A stretch of DNA of 43,053 bases, taken from an uncultured archaeon (GTDB taxonomy: Archaea > Halobacteriota > Methanosarcinia > Methanosarcinales > Methanoperedenaceae). Location: positions 1 through 43,053 of the forward strand of contig CABMIB010000049.1 in the NCBI GenBank assembly GCA_902386135.1, read 5' to 3'. The notes under the pieces are model-generated. The model did not search any database and was not told where the DNA came from. It saw only the letters and a list, made by a program, of their open reading frames with translations. This document shows positions 7,656 to 15,933 of the stretch, one piece after another. Positions within the stretch are counted from its first letter, which is position 1. The number at the start of each line of letters is the position of its first letter. Both the position numbers and the translations under genes were made by a program.

Positions 7656-8801
7656 TCAGAGCCGCTTAAGCATTATAGACATTATCCCCGGCCTGGCATC
7701 CCTCACGGGTCCCGGTTGGAAGCCGAACATTCCCATATCAGAGCCTCCCAAGAACTCCTTCTCCCACCGCTCGGTTATTTCCTCGAATATCCTTTTATAG
7801 GCGATACAGTGGGGATCAACCCCCTTTATTTCACCTTCGGTAGGCGCTATGGCATTGTAGGGGCATCCGCCGCGGCAGAATTTGATGTATTTGCATTCCC
7901 CGCATTCCTTATCCACATATTCTTTATACCGGAACATAAGCTTCCATGCATCGGATTGAGCAAGATCTTCTTGGCTGGGATGGTCGCGAACATTGCCCAT
8001 AACGTATTCCGGCATGCCTATAAAGCGATAGCAGGGGTATATGCTCCCATCGGGTCCCACGGCAAAGGTATGCCCCATGCAATCCACGAAGGTGCAGACA
8101 GTGCCCCGGTTGGTGAACACGCATTTGCACAGGTGGTCTATGTTCATGATCTCGATCTTACCCATGTTCTCCAGATATTTGTCAAGGAGATAAACTAACA
8201 ATTCCCCATACTCTTTCGGATCAAGTGCCCATTTATCAGGGTTTTCGGAACGTATTGATGGCAATGCAGGATGTAATTTAAGAGTAAAACCATTGTCCAG
8301 GAAAAAATTGAAGATTTCCTCCCTGAACTTTACAGAATAGGAGGTAAAGGTGCAGATGAAGCTCACCTTGAGACCGGCTGCCCTGGCAATCTCATAGCCC
8401 TTCATGGTCTTCTTGTAGTATCCTTTTCCTCTCTGCAGGTCATTAAGCTCCTCGGGACCATCCAGACTGGAACCCAGGGGAATATTATATTTCGCCAGGA
8501 TCTGGGCCAGTTCCGGGGTCATTTTCCAGAGATTGGTCTGCATGGCGAAAGCCGGTTTCAGGTTACTTAAACCATCAGCCAGTAGCGGTAGGGCTTTCCG
8601 GTAAAAATCCGCACCCGCAAGGAGTGGCTCCCCGCCGTGGAAAGTAAAGGTGACCGGTTCATTCCGGAAATTCTTGAGCCATTTAACCACTTCTTCGATG
8701 GTTTCAATGCTCATTACCGGAGACCCGCTCTCGGAACTCCAGCAATAACTGCATTTAGAAGGACAGCGTAAAGTAGGTATCAGCATCACGTGAAAAGGCA
8801 T
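7656..8801 (-). CDS. radical SAM/SPASM enzyme, putative peptide-modifying (Mhun_1560-type)
   Basis: The start PTLRCPSKCSYCW holds the CxxxCxxC motif that binds the radical-SAM [4Fe-4S] cluster (Cys13, 17, 20), followed by FTFHGGEPL. The C-terminal SPASM region has many Cys (CTFVDC, YPCYR, CGECKYIKFCRGGCPYN), expected to carry auxiliary clusters. The N-terminus resembles the archaeal Mhun_1560 family of predicted peptide-modifying enzymes as I recall it; this is not verified. The substrate is unknown, and no clear precursor peptide is encoded directly upstream. Converges with the PHA operon 33 bases away. Confidence 0.8.
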   Translation of the reverse strand: MPFHVMLIPTLRCPSKCSYCWSSESGSPVMSIETIEEVVKWLKNFRNEPVTFTFHGGEPLLAGADFYRKALPLLADGLSNLKPAFAMQTNLWKMTPELAQILAKYNIPLGSSLDGPEELNDLQRGKGYYKKTMKGYEIARAAGLKVSFICTFTSYSVKFREEIFNFFLDNGFTLKLHPALPSIRSENPDKWALDPKEYGELLVYLLDKYLENMGKIEIMNIDHLCKCVFTNRGTVCTFVDCMGHTFAVGPDGSIYPCYRFIGMPEYVMGNVRDHPSQEDLAQSDAWKLMFRYKEYVDKECGECKYIKFCRGGCPYNAIAPTEGEIKGVDPHCIAYKRIFEEITERWEKEFLGGSDMGMFGFQPGPVRDARPGIMSIMLKRL

Positions 8802-8942
8802 AAAACACCTTCATTTGAACTTCTTCAAACTACCAAACTATTAATAGTTTTCCTGTACCTGCAGCAAGGTCTCTAATTCATGTCCGGTGCGTGGGCTGGG
8901 GCAAAGTTTGGGAAAAACCATTTAAGTATCAAAAGATTAGAA

Positions 8943-9004
8943 GCCCTTGCAGTAGAAAAATAGTTTGGGTGGTGGGTGGTGGGGTGGTATCTTACTGCAA
9001 AGGC
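8943..9004. other. hairpin with G-rich loop upstream of the radical SAM gene
   Basis: The arms GCCCTTGCAGTA (8943-8954) and TACTGCAAAGGC (8993-9004) pair at 11 of 12 positions. The + strand loop of 38 bases contains a run of GGG and GG tracts (8967-8988) that could form a two-layer G-quadruplex. It lies between two genes read away from it on the minus strand (9079-9315 ends before it, 8801 starts after it), so it could be a terminator, leader structure or small RNA. There is no T-tract like that of a bacterial terminator. Confidence 0.55.
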
Positions 9005-9078
9005 TTAGCTCCCGTTTAAGATTAATAATATAAAGACTTTTTGATTGATTAGCAGGTAGTTCTTAATTATCCTTTATT

Positions 9079-9315
9079 TTACCGGAGTTCGCTGTTAAAC
9101 TGATTTAAGTCAGATTCTATGTTCTTTGAAATAAAATATAAAGCAGTGCATCCACCGTTATCTCTTGTGACGATCCCGTTTTTGACTAAAACCCCAAGAT
9201 GATGCCTGACAGTTTTATAATCCATGTTCAGGGCTTTAATCGGTGATGGGAAATCGATGATGATGTGGTGTTGTGCTGATGTGGATGGATAGGTTCTAAA
9301 CAAAACATTTATCAA
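9079..9315 (-). pseudogene. ArsR-like winged-helix regulator, damaged N-terminal half
   Basis: The C-terminal half reads ALNMDYKTVRHHLGVLVKNG and continues to the IVTRDNGG beta wing, typical of small archaeal winged-helix regulators. The first 28 residues (TYPSTSAQHHIIIDF and flanks) do not look like the expected helices. In another frame the same DNA reads HPHQ, as expected just before the recognition region, so an internal insertion or frameshift is likely. It is divergent from the VOC gene at 9353, a position typical for a local repressor. It may still be functional if the start is unusual. Confidence 0.5.
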
Positions 9316-9352
9316 TAAGGCTTTATAATCTTTTCATGAGGAGTGATTTTCA

Positions 9353-9730
9353 ATGGACAAAGTAGTACATTTTGAAATTCCTGCAGACGACCTTGAAAGG
9401 GCCAAGAAATTCTACGAAAGCATTTTTGGTTGGAAGATGGACACCATGGAGGGCATGGAATACATTCTTATCGGGACTACGCCTGTGGATGAAAACGGTA
9501 TGCCCAAAGAGCCAGGTGCAATAAATGGCGGTATGATGAAGCGTCAGCGTCCTCTCACTTCTCCTATCATTACAATTAATGTTGAGAATATCGATGATGC
9601 CTTGAAAAACGTGAAGAAAATGGGTGGTGAAGTAGTTAGAGGAAAAATGCCAGTTGCAGATATGGGCTATGCAGCATATTTCAAAGATACTGAAGGTAAT
9701 ATAATAGGTCTCTGGCAGAAAATTGAATAA
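9353..9730 (+). CDS. VOC-superfamily (glyoxalase/bleomycin-resistance) protein
   Basis: A 125-residue protein with the paired beta-alpha-beta-beta-beta layout of the vicinal oxygen chelate fold: VVHFEIPADDLERAKKFYESIFGW in the first half (shown here in parts: FEIPADDLERAKKFYE, FGWKMD) and ITINVENIDDALKNV with DTEGNIIGLWQ in the second. The FGW and DxEGNxIGLWQ motifs are typical of this subfamily, often annotated as glyoxalase-like. The reaction is unknown. GGAG lies 7-10 bases before the ATG. The SRPBCC gene follows 11 bases later and probably shares its transcript. Confidence 0.85.
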   Translation: MDKVVHFEIPADDLERAKKFYESIFGWKMDTMEGMEYILIGTTPVDENGMPKEPGAINGGMMKRQRPLTSPIITINVENIDDALKNVKKMGGEVVRGKMPVADMGYAAYFKDTEGNIIGLWQKIE

Positions 9731-9741
9731 GTGGAGGCAAG

Positions 9742-10128
9742 TTGAAAACAATTCAACAGTCAGTGACCTTAAAAGTCAGCCCTCATGAAGTCTATGAGGC
9801 GTTAATGGATTCACGAAAACATTCCAAATTCACTGGTGAAGAAGCAAGCATAAGTCGTGAGGTCGGTGGTAAGTTCAGTGCATATGGAGAATACATCACA
9901 GGTGTAAACCTTGAACTTGTCCCCGATAAAAAAATCGTCCAGTCATGGCGTGGGAAAGATTGGCCTGAGGGTCATTATTCTAAAGCTACTTTTTATCTGG
10001 AAAAAATAAAAGATGGGACTCGTCTCACGTTTACCCAGACAGGAGTTCCTGATGAGCAATACGATGAAATAAGTAAAGGATGGCACGATTACTATTGGAC
10101 GCCCATGAAAAAGATGCTGGAAAAATAA
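9742..10128 (+). CDS. SRPBCC (AHSA1-like) domain protein
   Basis: A 128-residue START/AHSA1-like protein with a helix-grip fold that binds hydrophobic ligands. Landmarks are VTLKVSPHEVYEALMDSRKHS at the start (positions 7-27 in overlapping parts), FSAYGEYITGVNLEL, IVQSWRGKDWPEGH and the C-terminal WHDYYWTPMKKMLEK. It starts with TTG at 9742, with GTGGAGG just upstream. The ligand is unknown. Pairing with the VOC gene suggests a small stress or detoxification unit. Confidence 0.85.
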   Translation: MKTIQQSVTLKVSPHEVYEALMDSRKHSKFTGEEASISREVGGKFSAYGEYITGVNLELVPDKKIVQSWRGKDWPEGHYSKATFYLEKIKDGTRLTFTQTGVPDEQYDEISKGWHDYYWTPMKKMLEK

Positions 10129-10177
10129 AAAAGCTTAACCTCTCACTATAACTTTAAAAAGTACCGTATATTTATTG

Positions 10178-10414
10178 TCACCTTCCTCCACCACAACTAC
10201 CGCAATCTCCTCCACAGCCGCCAAGTATATCATCATCTTCACTATCAAATATATCATCTTCTTCACTATCTTCTTGGTTTTTCAGTCTGCTGAGTTTTCT
10301 TTTCTTATCAGTGATTATGGCGTCAATGTTGTTCCATTCTAAACTACCTGGTCTGCAATGTTCCTTTACTTTTTCAATTTCTATGATTTCCTCTTCAAGT
10401 TCTCTTATTGACAT
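10178..10414 (-). CDS. small protein: coiled coil, acidic linker, Cys/Gly-rich tail
   Basis: The 78-residue product has a charged coiled coil (ELEEEIIEIEKVKEH), a basic helix, a very acidic linker (EDSEEDDIFDSEDDD) and a C-terminal tail LGGCGGDCGSCGGGR with three cysteines among glycines. The tail could bind a metal or be modified. The coil-linker-tail plan also resembles leader/core precursors of modified peptides, which is speculative. A radical SAM enzyme is encoded 1.4 kb downstream on the same strand. I do not recognise the family. Confidence 0.6.
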   Translation of the reverse strand: MSIRELEEEIIEIEKVKEHCRPGSLEWNNIDAIITDKKRKLSRLKNQEDSEEDDIFDSEDDDILGGCGGDCGSCGGGR

Positions 10415-10927
10415 TATTTATTCTCCATTCTGTAATTGCTTCTCGACAATAGCATTAGTTTTAGGTGTAATTATTTTATCGATTACACAGGGCATTGCGG
10501 AGAGAGATGATAACTATTTGGCAAGAGCGAGGCGAAGGTATTCGTTTCTGTGTATCACAGCGGACGCTGGAGAGTATGACGCCGATGAACGCAGGTAACA
10601 GCTAATATGTGAGAATTTATCGCATATTCATTCTGTTTAATTCAATTAAATCGCATAATAAGATATATGGTTGCGATAAATCTAATATGCGATTAAATAG
10701 CATGTTTTAGGTGAAAGATGAGAACAATTCTTCAAATATTGGTATATTTGGAGAATATCTCTGAACCGACTTAATTAAACACCGCAAAGTTCGCAAAGAG
10801 CGCAAAGTTCGCAAAGAAAAATGCAGCGATACTTTGCGAACTTTGCGGTGAGTTCCCTGTATGCTACAACAAATCAAGGGCATTAAAGCTAAATCCTGGA
10901 GCTAATTACTATCAGCTCTCCCCTGAC
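10415..10927. other. 513-base noncoding stretch with several inverted repeats
   Basis: No convincing gene. It holds alternately oriented copies of a TCGCAT/ATGCGA motif (around 10619-10625, 10651-10656, 10675-10680 and 10687-10693), a hairpin at 10727-10756 (ATTCTTCAAATAT pairing with ATATTTGGAGAAT at 12 of 13 positions around a 4-base loop), and a 142-base dispersed hairpin element at 10771-10912. Confidence 0.6.
10771..10912 (+). repeat. dispersed CGCAAAG hairpin element, copy 1
   Basis: A long palindrome (10780-10850) starts CACCGCAAAG, contains four spaced CGCAAAG units in the left arm and ends CTTTGCGGTG. A right-hand arm of about 60 bases follows, with GAGTTC, TATGCT, TTAAAGCTAAA and a TAATTACTAT end. 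The same arm accompanies two other copies in the window (37531-37678 and 42717-42857), so the mobile or functional unit is larger than the hairpin. It lies just 3' of the marker 8 gene. Confidence 0.75.
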
Positions 10928-11797
10928 TCAAATCAGCGGTCTTGGCTGCTTCTCATCAGGCTGCACGGGCAGCTTCATTGTATTGATAAGGATCGGGTCT
11001 GTTACCTCTTTCGCGCGCTCAAGCAGCATTTCCTTCCCGCACTGCGTGATTGCGAATATGGGAATAGCAGTACCGAACTGCGCTATCGTTTTGCCAGCGA
11101 TGCAGCCGCGTATCCATTTGGAGGTGCATCCCGTGGTCATATCCACAAGGTTAAGGAATTCCTTTGCCTCGTCCTCAGGCATGCCAGTGGTATGTACGCC
11201 AAAGCCGACGACCTGTACTTTATATTTTTTCTCAAGAGCGCGGATGGCGCGCATATCTTTAGCGTTAGTGACCGAGACGCCTATTTTCTTAAAGCCACGC
11301 TCGATAGCTCTTTCCACGCCCGCGACCTGGTCAAGAGCCGCGGTCTCAGGGTCAAGAACTATTCCTCCGACTTCCCGTATCCGTTCGATGAGCTTCGGTA
11401 TCGGAGATGTCTCAACAAGCCCCGAGATACGTGAACCCATGCCCTGCGCCAGCTTCGGGTTACTCGTAATAACCGTCCCTGCCCCATCGCATGCTGTAAC
11501 GCAGGTATCAAGCAGTCCCCGCCTCAAGCCCGTCATGAAGGTCTCGCTTGCTCCAAAACCCACGAATATCTCCATCTCGATAGCCCGGTCACCGGTGAAC
11601 AATCCGAAATCCTTCATACGGAATTCGATATTCTCCTTTGCGGTTTTTGATGTGAATCTCTTTATCCCGCGGACCTTATCGAATATGGGGCAGTATTCCG
11701 TCTGCGGTTCCCCGGCTTCGACAACTTTCCCGTTCTCTACGACTACACGCGTTTTTCCGAGAGCTTCCATTACATGCCTGTCTTTTTGTTTTGCCAT
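10928..11797 (-). CDS. methanogenesis marker protein 8 (DUF2099)
   Basis: A 289-residue protein matching the methanogenesis marker 8 family, found in archaea with methyl-coenzyme M reductase; its exact role is not known. Recognisable stretches are the start region HVMEALGKTRVVVENGKVVE, ITSNPKLAQGMGSRISGLVE, and the C-terminal GCTSKWIRGCIAGKT and FAITQCGKEMLLERAKE with conserved Cys. ATG 11797 is preferred to GTG 11806. coaD is encoded upstream on the same strand with an 80-base gap. It supports an MCR-containing host. Confidence 0.9.
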   Translation of the reverse strand: MAKQKDRHVMEALGKTRVVVENGKVVEAGEPQTEYCPIFDKVRGIKRFTSKTAKENIEFRMKDFGLFTGDRAIEMEIFVGFGASETFMTGLRRGLLDTCVTACDGAGTVITSNPKLAQGMGSRISGLVETSPIPKLIERIREVGGIVLDPETAALDQVAGVERAIERGFKKIGVSVTNAKDMRAIRALEKKYKVQVVGFGVHTTGMPEDEAKEFLNLVDMTTGCTSKWIRGCIAGKTIAQFGTAIPIFAITQCGKEMLLERAKEVTDPILINTMKLPVQPDEKQPRPLI

Positions 11798-11877
11798 GGA
11801 TACCACATTGGTTCAGTGTATATTAATCGTTAAGATATCGACAAATTTTGGTAAGTTGAGGCAAAATATGCCGCAAT

Positions 11878-12348
11878 TCAGCGTCTTCCTGCTCTCTTCT
11901 TCAATACCTTTCCGTGCTCGTCTATTTCCCCTCTGCTGATGCGGCTGCTGGATATGGGCAAACCGTCCTCTGCAAGAACATAATCTACAAGCACGATATC
12001 TATTGGCTGTAAGCCTTTTTCCCGGCGTATCTCATTTATCTTTAATGCGGTCGGGTGCGTTTCCGGGGAGACAACAATGTAGTCAAAATTGTCACGCAAT
12101 GTAGGACCATACGGGTCGTCCAGCTTGATTATTTCAGGCTTTATTCCTTGTGCAGTTATGAATTCCATGACCGCATCATATCGCGTACTGTAATCATCCA
12201 CTTTATGGGATTTGTTTTTAGCCATCCTGTCTGATGTCAGCCCAATAAATAACCCACCACTGTTGCTTAATTCACAGGCTTTCTTTAATAATGCCCTGTG
12301 ACCGTCATGTAACGGGTCAAATGTCCCTCCAACTACTACGCGCACCAT
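11878..12348 (-). CDS. coaD: phosphopantetheine adenylyltransferase, archaeal type (CoaD)
   Basis: Transfers AMP from ATP to 4'-phosphopantetheine, the penultimate step of coenzyme A synthesis. The nucleotidyltransferase motifs are GGTFDPLHDGH near the N-terminus and ISSSRISRGEID near the C-terminus. The length of 156 fits the archaeal/eukaryotic-type enzyme. The start at 12348 (MVRVVVGG) is chosen because the motif then lies at the usual distance from the N-terminus; an upstream start at 12375 would add an unconserved MSLPFNSKG. Confidence 0.88.
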   Translation of the reverse strand: MVRVVVGGTFDPLHDGHRALLKKACELSNSGGLFIGLTSDRMAKNKSHKVDDYSTRYDAVMEFITAQGIKPEIIKLDDPYGPTLRDNFDYIVVSPETHPTALKINEIRREKGLQPIDIVLVDYVLAEDGLPISSSRISRGEIDEHGKVLKKRAGRR

Positions 12349-12500
12349 ACCCTTAGAATTGAAAGGCAAAGACAATAAGAGTATCTTTTAATATCTCTTG
12401 TGCGGTTTTAGAGGACAATAACAGACCTTTAAGAAAGGCTTACCAGATGAAGAGGTATGCGAAGCATACAACTATATCAAGTAAAGCAGGACATCGGTTT

Positions 12501-14009
12501 ATGACAGAAGAGACAATACACTGGGCAGATGCTATTGCGGAAAAAGTGCTTGAACGTGGAAAAAAACATACAGTAGCCTCCGGAATAACGCCGTCCGGAG
12601 CTATCCACATAGGCAATATGAGAGAGGTGGTCACGGCGGATACAGTTTACAAGGCGCTCAGGGATAAAGGCGCAGATGCGCGTCTTATCTACATAGCGGA
12701 CACCTACGACCCCCTCCGCAAAGTATATCCTTTCCTTCCGAAGAGCTATGAGGATCATATCGGGAAGCCCCTTTCTGAAATCCCGTGCCCCTGTGGCGCT
12801 CATAAGAGTTATGCCGAGCATTTCCTGCTTCCGTTCATCGATGCACTGCATGCGCTCAGCATCAAGCCTGATGTTTACAGGGCGGATGAACTCTATAAGG
12901 AGGGGAAATATGTTGATGCAATTAAAAAAGCGCTTATCAACAGGGATGCCATAGCCCGCATACTTACCGAAGTCTCAGGCAGGGAATTAGAACCCGAGTG
13001 GAGTCCCTTCAATCCCATATGTAACGAATGCGGACGATTGAGCACGACAAAAGTTACGGGATTCGATGTTGAAAAAGGAACTGTGGATTATGTGTGCAAA
13101 TGCGGCTCTGAAGGCACGGTGTCCATGAAAGGTGGAGGTAAACTCACATGGCGCGTGGACTGGCCTGCGCGGTGGCCCATATTCGGGACAACTGTTGAGC
13201 CGTTCGGCAAAGACCATGCCACTGCAGGCGGCTCATATGATACGGGAAAACGGATAAGCTGCGAGATATACGATTACGAGCCCCCGTATCCTATAGTGTA
13301 TGAATGGATCATGTTGAAAGGCAAAGGAGCAATGCACTCATCCACAGGTCTTGCGATATCTATCAACGATATGCTTGAGATAGTGCCGCCTGAGGTACTG
13401 CGCTACCTGATAATCAGGCAGAGGCCTGATAAGCATATTGAATTTGACCCGGGGCTTGCGCTGCTTAACCTGGTCGATGAGTATGACCAGGTAGAAGGCG
13501 ATAAGAGGGCGTACCAGCTTTCCCGGACCGAAGGCACAAAACCCACTGATATCCCGTTCAGGCATATGGTGACAGCCGTGCAAATCGCTGATGAACAGGG
13601 CTTCGATTATCTGCTTACTGTCCTTAAGCGCAGCGGATACGATACCTCGGATACAGAGGCTATCAGGCAGAGGGCAACCAATGCCAAGAACTGGCTTGAT
13701 AAGTATGCGCCGCCTATGGTAAAATTCAAGGTGCAAGAGACGTTCCCCCCTCAAGCCAGGAGCTTAACGAAAGAGCAGAAGCGCGCGCTTGAGATACTTG
13801 CTGATGAGCTTGAGCGCGGTATGAGCGGTCAGGAGATACATGAAAATTTGTACAAGGTTGCGCAGGATGTCGGGATCGACGGGAAGAAGGTGTTTGAGGC
13901 TGTATATCTGGCACTGCTGGGGCTGAAATCAGGACCGCGCGCCGGGCATTTCCTGGCGTCGCTGGACCGGGATTTTGTGGTGAAGAGGTTTAAAGAGGCG
14001 AGTAAGTAA
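12501..14009 (+). CDS. lysS: lysyl-tRNA synthetase, class I
   Basis: Charges tRNA-Lys. This is the class I form of archaea and a few bacteria, unrelated to the class II enzyme. Motifs are HIGN (residues 36-39) in the Rossmann fold, a four-Cys zinc site (CNECGR and CKCGSE), [15 protein letters not shown], and [11 protein letters not shown] as the KMSKS equivalent, where Met-His-Ser-Ser replaces the common MSSS. The length is 502 with the start at 12501 ([15 protein letters not shown]), which matches family N-termini; an in-frame ATG at 12447 would add 18 unconserved residues. Confidence 0.93.
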   Translation: MTEETIHWADAIAEKVLERGKKHTVASGITPSGAIHIGNMREVVTADTVYKALRDKGADARLIYIADTYDPLRKVYPFLPKSYEDHIGKPLSEIPCPCGAHKSYAEHFLLPFIDALHALSIKPDVYRADELYKEGKYVDAIKKALINRDAIARILTEVSGRELEPEWSPFNPICNECGRLSTTKVTGFDVEKGTVDYVCKCGSEGTVSMKGGGKLTWRVDWPARWPIFGTTVEPFGKDHATAGGSYDTGKRISCEIYDYEPPYPIVYEWIMLKGKGAMHSSTGLAISINDMLEIVPPEVLRYLIIRQRPDKHIEFDPGLALLNLVDEYDQVEGDKRAYQLSRTEGTKPTDIPFRHMVTAVQIADEQGFDYLLTVLKRSGYDTSDTEAIRQRATNAKNWLDKYAPPMVKFKVQETFPPQARSLTKEQKRALEILADELERGMSGQEIHENLYKVAQDVGIDGKKVFEAVYLALLGLKSGPRAGHFLASLDRDFVVKRFKEASK

Positions 14010-14060
14010 GAGGAAAGAGGATTGTTGATCTGTAATAGTGATTTGTAATACCGGGCTAAT

Positions 14061-14984
14061 ATGACCTTGCTCGTAATTGCAATTGGCGGCAACGCAATTT
14101 TGAATCCTACAAGAGGCAGCCCTGTTGAGCAGCAGCGAATGATAGATGAAACCTGCCGTGAGATCGCGCAGATAATCCAGAAAGGGTTTGATGTCGTCCT
14201 GACCCACGGAAACGGTCCACAGATAGGAAACATCCTTGCGATGCAGGAAGAATGCGGCTCTGTGCAGGCGCAGCCACTGGATGTCTGCGGAGCGCAAACG
14301 CAGGGGATGCTGGGTTATCTGCTCCAGCAGTCGCTCGATAACAGACTCAGGGAAAGCGGGATAAAAAAGCAGGTCGTCACGGTGCTGACTCAGGTAATCA
14401 TCGATGGATCGTGTTCCTCTTTTGAGAACCCTACAAAGCCCATAGGTCTTTATTATCCTGAATCTAAAGCGCGCAGGCTGATGGAGCGGGGGATGAGAAT
14501 GATAAAGGATAAAAAAGGCTACCGCAGGGTTGTGCCCTCACCCGTACCTGAAAAAATCGTTGAAGAGGATATCATCAAAAATCTCATTCGGGAAGGCGCC
14601 ATCGTAATCGCAGCAGGAGGCGGCGGGATTCCGGTTATACAGAGGAACGGTTTGCTTGTAGGTATTGAGGCTGTAGTAGATAAAGACCTGACAGGCAGTT
14701 TAATGGCATCGGCTTTAGGGGCTGAAACTTTTCTTATCCTTACAGATGTCGAAAAGGCAGCGCTGAATTACGGAAAAGATAACCAGGTAGATCTTGATGA
14801 AATAACTGTCTCCGAAGCGGAACGATATGTAAAAGAGGGACATTTCGGAAAAGGCAGTATGGAGCCAAAGGTGCTCTCGGCGATAAAATTCATAAAATCA
14901 GGCGGAAAAACCGCGATCATCTCAAGCCTCGAAAAGGCTGTGCCTGCGCTTGAAGGCGGAACAGGCACTAGAATAGTTTCGTGA
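14061..14984 (+). CDS. arcC: carbamate kinase
   Basis: Interconverts carbamoyl phosphate plus ADP with carbamate plus ATP. The amino-acid-kinase fold is complete: the start LVIAIGGNAIL, LTHGNGPQIGN, the QGMLGYLLQQ helix, PIGLYY, VIAAGGGGIPV, VDKDLTGSLMA, and the end FIKSGGKTAIIS with EGGTGTRI. The length of 307 is normal. No arginine deiminase or ornithine transcarbamoylase gene is adjacent, so the direction (ATP formation or carbamoyl-phosphate supply) cannot be told from context. Confidence 0.93.
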   Translation: MTLLVIAIGGNAILNPTRGSPVEQQRMIDETCREIAQIIQKGFDVVLTHGNGPQIGNILAMQEECGSVQAQPLDVCGAQTQGMLGYLLQQSLDNRLRESGIKKQVVTVLTQVIIDGSCSSFENPTKPIGLYYPESKARRLMERGMRMIKDKKGYRRVVPSPVPEKIVEEDIIKNLIREGAIVIAAGGGGIPVIQRNGLLVGIEAVVDKDLTGSLMASALGAETFLILTDVEKAALNYGKDNQVDLDEITVSEAERYVKEGHFGKGSMEPKVLSAIKFIKSGGKTAIISSLEKAVPALEGGTGTRIVS

Positions 14985-14989
14985 AGTTT

Positions 14990-15196
14990 TTACTTCTTTC
15001 TGGATGAGACGACTTTGTTAAGGTCGGCTACCAGAGCATCTACATTGATCCCGTGCGCCGTCGCGCCTTCTTCGATATTCTCAAAAGCTGATACGTGGCA
15101 TCCGACACAGTGCAGCCCATGTCTCATGAATACCATCATGGTCTCAGGATACTGGGTGACTACTTCCTCTATTGTCATGTCTTTTGTTATGGTCAT
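14990..15196 (-). CDS. DUF1858 / hybrid-cluster-associated disulfide protein
   Basis: A 68-residue protein with MTIEEVVTQYPETMMVFMRHGLHC (shown by its parts: TIEEVV, YPETM, F-x-x-HGLHC) and the CVGC pair. This matches the short DUF1858 family, proposed to have a redox-active disulfide and often encoded near hybrid cluster proteins or other Fe-S enzymes. No hybrid cluster gene is in the window. Convergent with arcC, 5 bases apart. Confidence 0.85.
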   Translation of the reverse strand: MTITKDMTIEEVVTQYPETMMVFMRHGLHCVGCHVSAFENIEEGATAHGINVDALVADLNKVVSSRKK

Positions 15197-15289
15197 AATA
15201 CCTCCAATTGTTCGTATATCTACGAATAGTAATAAAGCTTTCTAAAATCCTGACGTATAACTGTTTTTCCTGCATTTAAAATATTCCTC

Positions 15290-15793
15290 TCAGTGGTGTG
15301 TCCCTTCCACTACCTTCACACCTTTTTTGAGGATCATCTGTTTGATCTCATCAATATGCGGGCATTTAGGATAGCCCGTGTCCATCAGCATGCACGAGCT
15401 GAGGTGGATTACATCAATACCATGTTTTTGAAGGCTGTCCACGAGCCTGAATACCCTCCTGCCCGGGCATCCTCCGCAGGTGAAAAAACCAATGATCTCA
15501 GTATCCTTGCCGTACTCGCTAAAACGTACCTTCCTTTTATTGAATGCCTTAAAGCATGCAACTCCGGGGCAGGTCTCACTCACAATATCGCATCTAACGA
15601 CCGCTATCTTAGTGGTCTTTTCGTCTTTTTCCATCAGGGCGCCAACGCGCTCTATCGCTTCTTTAACATCTTCAGTAGTAACAAGGCTCTTGCCTTTTTT
15701 CTCTACTGATGTCTCTATACCCATTTTCGCCATTTTGCGAACGCTATCCGGTATTTTTTCAAGTTCCTTTGCTGCGTCAGGTTCCCAGTCCAT
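15290..15793 (-). CDS. PCP_red plus CGGC-domain protein
   Basis: Two domains are visible. Residues 1-50 (WEPDAAKELEKIP, IETSVEKKG, TTEDVKEAIERVG) match the small helical domain first noted in protochlorophyllide reductase subunits. Residues 60-167 match the CGGC domain: VVRCDIVSETCPG, FFTCGGCPGRR, HLSSCML and YPKCPHID, a Cys/His set likely to bind a metal or Fe-S cluster. The exact role is unknown. ATG 15793 is chosen over GTG 15802 because GTGAT then lies upstream. Confidence 0.85.
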   Translation of the reverse strand: MDWEPDAAKELEKIPDSVRKMAKMGIETSVEKKGKSLVTTEDVKEAIERVGALMEKDEKTTKIAVVRCDIVSETCPGVACFKAFNKRKVRFSEYGKDTEIIGFFTCGGCPGRRVFRLVDSLQKHGIDVIHLSSCMLMDTGYPKCPHIDEIKQMILKKGVKVVEGTHH

Positions 15794-15933
15794 TATTATC
15801 ACTTTTATTTTGTAGAAATGGCATAAAGATGTTATACGAATCCGTCAGGTATTCAGGATTTTACTGAGGGTTCACACACTTTTCACAAATTTGTATATAA
15901 GATAGTGTTCTTCTTTACTGATATATATCACTT

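Noticed and set aside
10780-10850. Repeated CGCAAAG units as a CRISPR array
   Set aside because: The units are 7 bases, spaced irregularly by 2-3 bases in a palindrome; there are no uniform spacers and no cas genes.
10983-11939. 318-codon plus-strand frame
   Set aside because: It is antisense to the marker 8 gene and coaD, is rich in Ser/Pro/Arg as expected for a shadow frame, and resembles no protein.
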